Source: Acidimicrobiia bacterium
GTDB lineage: Bacteria; Actinomycetota; Acidimicrobiia; UBA5794; JAOTWH01
Direction: 5' to 3'
NCBI GenBank assembly: GCA_029863035.1
Contig: JAOTWH010000153.1
Location: 1 to 5,397, forward strand
DNA: 5,397 bases
The position numbers were made by a program, and so were the translations under genes. Every line of letters starts with the position of its first letter. Position 1 is the stretch's first letter. A model generated the notes under the pieces. The model was given only the letters and a program-made list of their open reading frames with translations. It was not told the origin of the DNA and did no database searches. This document shows, piece by piece, positions 1 through 3,895 of this stretch.

Positions 1-303
1 GGTGCCGATGGGGTGAGCTACGACCATCAGGCCAATCGAGAGATCGACTTCCTGGAGAGCCACGGCTTCGGTCACCTGCCGATCTGTATCGCCAAGACCC
101 ACCTGTCGTTGTCGCACAACCCCAACCTGAAGGGCGCACCAACGGGATGGATTCTGCCGGTTCGCCAACTGCGTGGAGCGGTTGGGGCAGGATTCATCTA
201 TCCCATCTGTGGTGACATGCGGACCATGCCCGGGTTGGGAACCGAGCCAGCGGCAGAGCGGATCGACATAACCGAGGACGGCGAGATAGTGGGGTTGTCA
301 TGA
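1..303 (+). CDS. fhs: Formate-tetrahydrofolate ligase, C-terminal 100 residues (5' partial)
   Basis: This cytosolic one-carbon enzyme joins formate to tetrahydrofolate using ATP, giving 10-formyl-THF for purine synthesis and formate assimilation. The frame is open from base 1, so the start lies upstream; a GTG at 13 is internal. The visible part carries strongly conserved C-terminal blocks of the family: GFGHLPICIAKTHLSLSH, then NPNLKGAPTGW, then GAGFIYPICGDMRTMPGL and PAAERID near the end. The family is usually about 550-560 residues, so roughly the last fifth is present, and it ends normally with TGA at 301-303. The catalytic N-terminal part with the ATP site is outside the window. The stop overlaps the next start as ATGA, which suggests translational coupling to the SnoaL-like gene. 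The family assignment is very secure; nothing looks degraded. Confidence 0.95.
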   Translation, partial: GADGVSYDHQANREIDFLESHGFGHLPICIAKTHLSLSHNPNLKGAPTGWILPVRQLRGAVGAGFIYPICGDMRTMPGLGTEPAAERIDITEDGEIVGLS

Positions 304-680
304 CAGAAGCAGAGGTGCAGAACTGGTTGGATCGCTATGTGGAGGCGTGGCGGACTCACGACCCCGACCTCATCGGGGCGCTTTGGACCGAAGATGCCAC
401 CTACAAGTACCACCCCGGTGACGAACCGGTGGTGGGACGAGACGCCATCGTCGCCAACTGGGTCAAGTACCAGGATCAGCCGCTGAACAAGAACCCATGG
501 ACCGCCCAGTACCGGCCGTGGGTGATCGACGGCGATCGCGCCATCGCTATCGGCGAGACGCACTACGAGGGTGCCGAGGATTACCACAACTCGTTCCAGC
601 TGACGTTCCGTGATGGGGCGTGCGCAGCCTTCGTCGAGTGGTACATGGAACCCCGCAAGCCGGGCGACACCGACACCTAG
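300..680 (+). CDS. NTF2/SnoaL-like fold small protein, function unknown
   Basis: A 126-residue protein with the pattern of the NTF2-like superfamily (SnoaL-like or DUF4440-type). An N-terminal amphipathic helix (about residues 4-28, ending in AWRTHDPDLIGALW) leads into TEDATYKYHPGDEPVVGRD, the usual first strand and loop, then helix AIVANWVKY. Strand-like segments follow at about 67-75, 79-90, 96-104 and 108-116. Proteins of this fold are small cone-shaped cyclases, isomerases or binding proteins, so the fold alone does not give a reaction. Polar pocket candidates include D32, H38, H88, H96 and E113. There is no signal peptide or membrane segment, so it is probably cytosolic. The ATG at 300 overlaps the fhs stop, which fixes the start and implies co-expression with fhs. 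A folate-linked role is only inference. The stop at 678-680 lies 12 bp from the stop of the convergent ATPase gene. Confidence 0.78.
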   Translation: MTEAEVQNWLDRYVEAWRTHDPDLIGALWTEDATYKYHPGDEPVVGRDAIVANWVKYQDQPLNKNPWTAQYRPWVIDGDRAIAIGETHYEGAEDYHNSFQLTFRDGACAAFVEWYMEPRKPGDTDT

Positions 681-692
681 AGAAACAGGCTC

Positions 693-1460
693 CTAGGGCA
701 CCAGCACCAGCGGGCAATCGCGGTTGGGGTGGCGCATCACGGTCATCGGCTGCTTCCAGATCTCACTGAGGCGCTCTGAGGTAAGCACTTCATCCGGCGA
801 ACCATCCGCCACGATCCGCCCCCCGTCGATGATCGCCAGGCGAGAAGCATGGGCTGCCGCCACGTTGAGGTCGTGGAAGGCAGCGACAACCAGGCGCCCC
901 GCCTTCGCCAGCGCAACCAAAGAAGTCATGATCTTCTCCTCGTGACCTACGTCGAGCGCCGAAGTTGGCTCGTCGAGGAACATGATCGGTGCCTCCTGGG
1001 CTAGCACCCGGGCGATGGTGACCCTGGCCTGCTCTCCCCCCGACAGCGTTGGAAAGACCCGATCGGCGAAGTCGGCCGTGTCGGTGGCCACGAGAGCCGC
1101 CTCGACCGCAGCGTGGTCGTCGTCCGCTGAGTTGGCCGCCTCGGAATGATGCGGGTAGCGCCCCATGTTCACTATCTGGCGTCCCGTGAACGGGAACTGC
1201 ACCACGGTCTGTTGCGGAAGCACCGCTCTCTGCCGAGCAAGGGCAACAGGCCTCATAGCGGAAAGGTCCTCACCGCCGATACGCAACTGGCCCGAGCCCC
1301 TCAGGTCCCCCGCCAACATCGCCAGCAGCGTGCTCTTACCCGCTCCATTGGGGCCGATGATTCCAACTACCTGTCCGGAATCGATGTCGATATCTATGCC
1401 GTCCAATAGCTTCCGGTTCGCCACCGCGTACGACACGTCACGAGCTTCGATGGTGGGCAC
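693..1460 (-). CDS. hmuV: Heme/iron-type ABC importer ATPase (HmuV/FecE family)
   Basis: The nucleotide-binding subunit of a type II ABC importer; it hydrolyses ATP on the cytoplasmic face to power the HmuU dimer. With the chosen start (255 residues) the motifs are Walker A GPNGAGKST at about 36-44, Q-loop near 83-84 (LPQQ), signature LSGGEQAR at about 139-146, Walker B IMFLDEP at about 159-165 with catalytic E164, D-loop SALD, and H-loop H196 in AAFHDLN. Order and spacing are complete, so it should be active. A longer reading frame reaches an ATG at 1505, but that adds 15 residues (including SSHSC) unlike the family, lies inside hmuU and has a pyrimidine-rich upstream region. The GTG at 1460-1458 starts [11 protein letters not shown], a typical N-terminus, and shares one base with the hmuU stop (TAGTG), with G-rich sequence just upstream. 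The length suits HmuV. The ATPase alone does not distinguish heme, siderophore or cobalamin; HmuV is chosen from the linked HmuT-like gene. Confidence 0.9.
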   Translation of the reverse strand: MPTIEARDVSYAVANRKLLDGIDIDIDSGQVVGIIGPNGAGKSTLLAMLAGDLRGSGQLRIGGEDLSAMRPVALARQRAVLPQQTVVQFPFTGRQIVNMGRYPHHSEAANSADDDHAAVEAALVATDTADFADRVFPTLSGGEQARVTIARVLAQEAPIMFLDEPTSALDVGHEEKIMTSLVALAKAGRLVVAAFHDLNVAAAHASRLAIIDGGRIVADGSPDEVLTSERLSEIWKQPMTVMRHPNRDCPLVLVP

Positions 1461-2506
1461 TAACCCCAACCCCCGTACTGAGCACGAGTGCGACGAAGCA
1501 GCCATAGGAAGAATGGCCCACCGACCAGCGCCGTCAACAGCCCGACCGGGATCTCCGAAGGCAGCGCCAGGGTTCGTCCGCCCAGATCGGCCAGCGCCAT
1601 CAGGGCCGCTCCCCCTACGGCGCTCGCCGGGATCACTGTGCGATGCAGTGGCCCGGCCACCAAGCGAACCGCATGGGGCACCAGCAATCCAACGAAGCCG
1701 ATGATGCCGGCAGCTGCCACCGAGGCTCCCACGGCCAGCGACACGATGACCAAGAGAGCCGCCCGCGTTCTCTCAACGTCCACCCCGAGGTGACGGGCCT
1801 CGGACTCTCCCACCAACAGCAGATCGAGTCGGCGAGCGAACAGCGGGGCGATCACCAGCGCGACTCCGATGAACAACAGCGCCGGCCGCACCAGATCCCA
1901 GGTGGCGAGGCTGAACGACCCGAGGAACCAGAAGACCGCGGTTTGAAGTCGCGGGTTGTCGATCGCGAAGCTGAGGTAGCCAACAGCTGCCGCCGCCACC
2001 GCGCTGAGGGCCACTCCAGTGAGAACCAGGTTGACCACTTCGGTGCGACCGTGGTAGCGGCCCAGCACGAACACCAGCGCCGCGATGGCCAACGCGCCGA
2101 GGAATCCTCCGACCGAACCGCCGAAGTCCCCCAAGAATCCTGGGGCGGCGGCGAGAACAATGGCCGCCCCCAGCGCTCCCCCGCTGGAGATGCCGATGAT
2201 CTGCGGGTCGGCCAAGGGGTTACGGAACAGGCCTTGCAGCACAGCTCCCGCCGTCCCCAGGCCGGCCCCTACCGCCAGCGCCAACACCAGGCGCGGCAAA
2301 CGCAGAGACCACACCACCGAATCGGCTTGGCGGGTGACGTCGTTGCCGCTGTCGATGCCGAGGTGGTCGAGCAGTACCGATATCACGTCGCTCGGAGCTA
2401 CCGATACTGCTCCCATGGCAAGGTTGGCGGCCACCGAGCCGAGCAACACGACGACCAAGACCGGCCACAGCAGCCGTCGCCTGGTCGCCTGGGGAGCACT
2501 GATCAA
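1460..2506 (-). CDS. hmuU: FecCD-family ABC permease (HmuU type)
   Basis: The membrane channel subunit of a type II importer (BtuC/FhuB/HmuU family), expected to work as a homodimer with about ten transmembrane helices. It has 348 residues, normal for the family. An N-terminal hydrophobic helix (about 12-32) is followed by LRLPR (68-72), a family hallmark. Then come [16 protein letters not shown] (86-101) and [10 protein letters not shown] (105-114). The cytoplasmic coupling segment [14 protein letters not shown] (235-248) contacts the ATPase, and [15 protein letters not shown] (267-281) is the next conserved block. The C-terminal [21 protein letters not shown] is also characteristic. The start is a TTG at 2506-2504 that overlaps the hmuT stop (TTGA); no good Shine-Dalgarno sequence is visible, so initiation probably relies on coupling to hmuT translation. 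The next in-frame alternative (GTG for V20) would cut into the first helix. The gene ends by sharing a base with the hmuV start. The family is secure, the substrate less so. Confidence 0.92.
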   Translation of the reverse strand: MISAPQATRRRLLWPVLVVVLLGSVAANLAMGAVSVAPSDVISVLLDHLGIDSGNDVTRQADSVVWSLRLPRLVLALAVGAGLGTAGAVLQGLFRNPLADPQIIGISSGGALGAAIVLAAAPGFLGDFGGSVGGFLGALAIAALVFVLGRYHGRTEVVNLVLTGVALSAVAAAAVGYLSFAIDNPRLQTAVFWFLGSFSLATWDLVRPALLFIGVALVIAPLFARRLDLLLVGESEARHLGVDVERTRAALLVIVSLAVGASVAAAGIIGFVGLLVPHAVRLVAGPLHRTVIPASAVGGAALMALADLGGRTLALPSEIPVGLLTALVGGPFFLWLLRRTRAQYGGWG

Positions 2507-3516
2507 TACTCGGGCGCGAGCTCTGGATGAAGGCCGACGATCAGCTGCATCAGCGCCTCGCCGCTCCTGGGACCGAGCGCAAGGAACAGAGCCTCGTCGA
2601 AAGCGATGATCTGCCCGCTCTGGCCAGCCGTGGTCTCGGCCACACCGGGTAGGGCCTCGAATTCTGCCAAGCCACCCAGGGAATTCATGGCGTCGAGGGT
2701 GGTGATGATGATGTCGGGGTTGGCCTCCAGAAGCCCCTCTGGCGTCAAGGTGTTGAATGGCGGACCCACCACCGGGTCAAATCCGCCGGCGGCCGAGATC
2801 AACGAAGAAGGAGGTGAGCCCGGACCGAACAGCAGCAGAGCCTCGGGACCGCGGGCGTACAGGAACACGACCTTGGGCGTCTCGGCGGCTTGGGATGCGA
2901 GGTCGGTCGCCGCTGCGATCTCGGCGTCAACCGCATCCGCCAATTTGGCGCCGGCATCGTCCCGGCCCACCAACATCGACACCGTCTCGATCTTGGGCCT
3001 GATCTCATCGATGGTGTTCGCCCATTCGATGATCACAACAGGCACCCCGGCCGCGCGGATCTGGTCGAGGACTTCCGGTGGCCCGACCAGCTTGTCCCCG
3101 ATTACCAGAGTCGGATCGAGCGCGATGACCGGCTCGGCCGCCAGGCGCTGGCCGAAGCCCACCTGGGCCAGGGCAGCAGCTTCAGGGGGGAACGTGGTCG
3201 TGACATCAACACCAACCACGCTGGAGCCCGCACCGATCTCGAAGAGGATCTCGGTGATATCACCGTTGAGAACAACTATGCGGCTGGTGTCGGAGATGAC
3301 CGACTCCACGTCGTCGGCCCCCACGAAGGTGATCGGTTCGGTCACCGCGGTAGTGGCCGGTGTCGCGGTGGTAGGGGGCGCCGTTGTGGCGGTGGGTGTC
3401 GTGGCCGGAGCCTGGGTCGCAATCGGACCAACGGTGGTGGAGGCAACGTCGTCGCTGCAGGCGGCTGCGATCAAGCCAAGCCCAACAGCCACGGCCAACA
3501 GGGGGCGAGAGCGCAT
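2503..3516 (-). CDS. hmuT: HmuT-like substrate-binding lipoprotein (TroA/PBP type III fold)
   Basis: The surface-anchored receptor of the importer, 337 residues. The signal peptide (MRSRP, then a hydrophobic stretch to residue 19) ends at a lipobox IAAAC with C20 as the lipid-attachment cysteine. Residues about 21-60 are a low-complexity Thr/Ala/Pro linker. The type III binding domain fills about 62-337 and follows HmuT closely: [20 protein letters not shown] (78-97), [11 protein letters not shown] (100-110), LDPTLVIG (133-140), then [17 protein letters not shown] and [12 protein letters not shown], ending in [12 protein letters not shown]. It belongs to the HmuT group rather than to siderophore binders, by overall similarity as I recall it. 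Oddity: the segment [13 protein letters not shown] has F121 where Gram-negative HmuT/ShuT have a heme-ligating Tyr. The mature protein has only one His (H330) and two Tyr (Y220, Y337). An in-frame TAG lies 12 bp before the ATG, so that ATG is the first possible start. First gene of the operon, behind a structured leader. Confidence 0.88.
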   Translation of the reverse strand: MRSRPLLAVAVGLGLIAAACSDDVASTTVGPIATQAPATTPTATTAPPTTATPATTAVTEPITFVGADDVESVISDTSRIVVLNGDITEILFEIGAGSSVVGVDVTTTFPPEAAALAQVGFGQRLAAEPVIALDPTLVIGDKLVGPPEVLDQIRAAGVPVVIIEWANTIDEIRPKIETVSMLVGRDDAGAKLADAVDAEIAAATDLASQAAETPKVVFLYARGPEALLLFGPGSPPSSLISAAGGFDPVVGPPFNTLTPEGLLEANPDIIITTLDAMNSLGGLAEFEALPGVAETTAGQSGQIIAFDEALFLALGPRSGEALMQLIVGLHPELAPEY

Positions 3517-3569
3517 CGGCCAAAGCTATCGGGAGGGGATCCGACGCCAAGTCAGATGCCGGACTCACA

Positions 3570-3583
3570 TTGCGGACACGCAA
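3570..3583 (-). promoter_or_regulatory. Small hairpin downstream of the leader domain
   Basis: Minus-strand RNA reads UUGCG-UGUC-CGCAA, a perfect 5-bp stem with a 4-nt loop, three bases beyond the closing stem of the leader domain. No U-tract follows, so it is not a convincing intrinsic terminator. It could be part of an expression platform. Between it and the hmuT ATG lies CCCCUCCC (3539-3532), an anti-Shine-Dalgarno-like pyrimidine run; no ribosome binding site is visible for hmuT. Confidence 0.35.
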
Positions 3584-3680
3584 GGGAGCGGGTGATCTCC
3601 CGTTTCCTGTTGCTGCCTCGACTCCCTTTCGGGGGAGGTAGCCAGGGGGTTTCAAACCTCGGTGAGATCGACCCGCTCTC
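3584..3680 (-). ncRNA. Structured 5' leader RNA of hmuTUV, candidate riboswitch or attenuator
   Basis: Beginning about where transcription should start, the minus-strand RNA can fold into one compact domain. The closing stem pairs 3664-3669 and 3671-3678 with 3599-3586: 14 bp broken by one bulged C at 3670. Inside it lies a small GGUUUGAAACC palindrome (about 3649-3659) and a long hairpin, 3606-3646, with stems CCUG/CAGG, GCU/AGC and CCUC/GAGG capped by CCC-GAAA-GGG. A GNRA (GAAA) cap forms only on the minus strand. Against this, three positions that would be G-U on the plus strand are A-C mismatches on minus (3615/3639, 3623/3634, 3585/3679). I do not recognise the cobalamin, SAM, TPP, FMN, glycine or c-di-GMP consensus. 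It may be a new regulatory leader; an antisense or trans-acting small RNA on plus, or a degenerate inverted-repeat element, are alternatives. Confidence 0.45.
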
Positions 3681-3682
3681 TA

Positions 3683-3694
3683 TGACAATTATCG
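3683..3694. promoter_or_regulatory. AT-rich imperfect palindrome over the -10, possible Fur-family site
   Basis: TGACAATTATCG reads nearly the same on the other strand (8 of 12 positions symmetric) and resembles paired TGATAA-like half sites of Fur-family operators. It overlaps the predicted -10 box of hmuTUV, where a metal-dependent repressor would act. It is much shorter than a full 19-bp Fur box, and part of the resemblance comes from the -10 sequence itself, so this is a weak call. Confidence 0.22.
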
Positions 3695-3716
3695 CGCCTT
3701 CGGGCACCGAGGTCAA
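3688..3716 (-). promoter_or_regulatory. Sigma-70/HrdB-type promoter of the hmuTUV operon
   Basis: On the minus strand, TTGACC (3716-3711) and GATAAT (3693-3688) are separated by exactly 17 bp, close to the housekeeping consensus TTGACA-17-TATAAT. Transcription would begin near 3681-3679, leaving a leader of about 165 nt before the hmuT ATG. This is the best promoter match in the gap and the only one facing hmuTUV. The -10 sits in an imperfect palindrome (TGACAATTATCG, 3683-3694), and a separate inverted repeat brackets the -35, so repressor control is plausible. The start site is inferred, not mapped. Confidence 0.65.
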
Positions 3717-3734
3717 CAGGCAAAAGCCGGTGCC
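3703..3734. promoter_or_regulatory. Inverted repeat flanking the -35 box, candidate operator
   Basis: GGCACCG (3703-3709) and CGGTGCC (3728-3734) form a perfect 7-bp inverted repeat with 18 bp between the arms, and a smaller GGC-AAAA-GCC repeat (3719-3728) lies within. One arm falls in the promoter spacer and the other just upstream of the -35, so a dimeric regulator bound here would cover the -35 box. It does not look like an IdeR/DtxR iron box as I know it. It could instead be a chance hairpin in GC-rich DNA. Confidence 0.35.
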
Positions 3735-3799
3735 GTCTGCCGCCACCACTTTCAGCAACCTGGAAGCCTCTGGCTAGCGCACCTCTTCGGGTTGACACC

Positions 3800-3829
3800 A
3801 AAGTGCCCGGGCCGAGGCCCGGGCACTTT
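3800..3829 (-). terminator. 14-bp GC-rich hairpin, probable terminator of the PhoX-like gene
   Basis: Arms 3800-3813 and 3816-3829 are perfect inverted repeats (AAAGTGCCCGGGCC and its complement) around two bases; sterically the loop is probably four to six bases. It stands about 67 nt beyond the stop of the PhoX-like gene and upstream of the hmuT promoter. The 3' arm ends in UUU but no longer U-tract follows on either strand, as is common for actinobacterial terminators. The symmetry would let it work both ways. Confidence 0.7.
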
Positions 3830-3874
3830 CAATGGACCTGGGCCGAAGCCCCGGTCCTCACGGGGCCGAAGCCC
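3809..3874. repeat. Three copies of a 12-bp palindromic motif GGGCCGARGCCC
   Basis: GGGCCGAGGCCC (3809-3820) and two copies of GGGCCGAAGCCC (3840-3851 and 3863-3874), with start-to-start spacing of 31 and 23 bp. The two perfect copies extend to 13 bp with an extra C. Each forms the core of one hairpin in the 3' region of the PhoX-like gene, so the repetition may reflect duplication of a hairpin unit. Confidence 0.6.
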
Positions 3875-3875
3875 C
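3834..3875 (-). terminator. Two tandem cUUCGg hairpins after the PhoX-like gene
   Basis: The first hairpin on the minus transcript (3875-3862) is GGGGC-UUCG-GCCCC, 20 nt after the stop codon. The second (3857-3834) is GGACC-G-GGGC-UUCG-GCCC-A-GGUCC: nine pairs with one internal G-A mismatch. Both loops are the very stable cUUCGg tetraloop only when read on the minus strand, which ties them to the upstream minus-strand gene. They probably stabilise the mRNA 3' end or help the larger hairpin terminate transcription. Confidence 0.6.
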
Positions 3876-3895
3876 AGTTAGGTCTTCGTCAACCA

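Larger units (their letters stand above)
3517..3895. other. 379-bp intergenic regulatory region without a credible gene
   Basis: This is the only long gap in the window. On the minus strand, from the PhoX-like stop towards hmuT, it holds three hairpins (3875-3800), a stretch with no clear signal (3799-3735), operator-like palindromes and the promoter (3734-3683), the structured leader (3680-3584), a small hairpin (3583-3570) and a featureless run up to the hmuT start. I see no tRNA, tmRNA, RNase P or SRP RNA signature. The short open frames here have TTG-type starts, lie across the promoter and leader and match nothing I recognise. Confidence 0.6.

Noticed and set aside
198..587. Minus-strand open frame (129 aa) across fhs and the SnoaL-like gene
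   Set aside because: It crosses two well-supported plus-strand genes and resembles no family.
675..697. CCTAG/CTAGG repeat as a bidirectional terminator between SnoaL-like gene and hmuV
   Set aside because: The stem is only 5 bp with a 12-nt loop and no U-tract, too weak to call.
1643..2530. Long plus-strand open frame (295 aa) opposite hmuU
   Set aside because: It is rich in Gln, Arg and His with no recognisable domain, and lies entirely opposite a clear FecCD permease; it is a GC-rich antisense shadow.
3640..3665. T-arm-like sequence (GGTTTCAAACC) suggesting a tRNA
   Set aside because: The flanking bases do not form a cloverleaf: no acceptor, D or anticodon stem could be matched on either strand.
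3670..3735. Glycine-riboswitch-like CAGGCAAAAG string on the plus strand
   Set aside because: The matching aptamer core and paired regions are absent, and no plus-strand gene lies downstream to be controlled.
3552..3758. Minus-strand 68-aa frame upstream of hmuT
   Set aside because: It starts with TTG upstream of the predicted promoter and runs through promoter and leader; it has no ribosome binding site or known domain.
2606..3777. Overlapping plus-strand open frames (329 and 295 aa) opposite hmuT and its leader
   Set aside because: They are low-complexity products of the Thr/Ala linker and GC bias, with no family resemblance; the minus frame is clearly HmuT-like.
3792..3797. TTGACA on the plus strand as a -35 box
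   Set aside because: No -10-like sequence lies 16-18 bp downstream, where the terminator hairpin sits, and no plus-strand gene follows.
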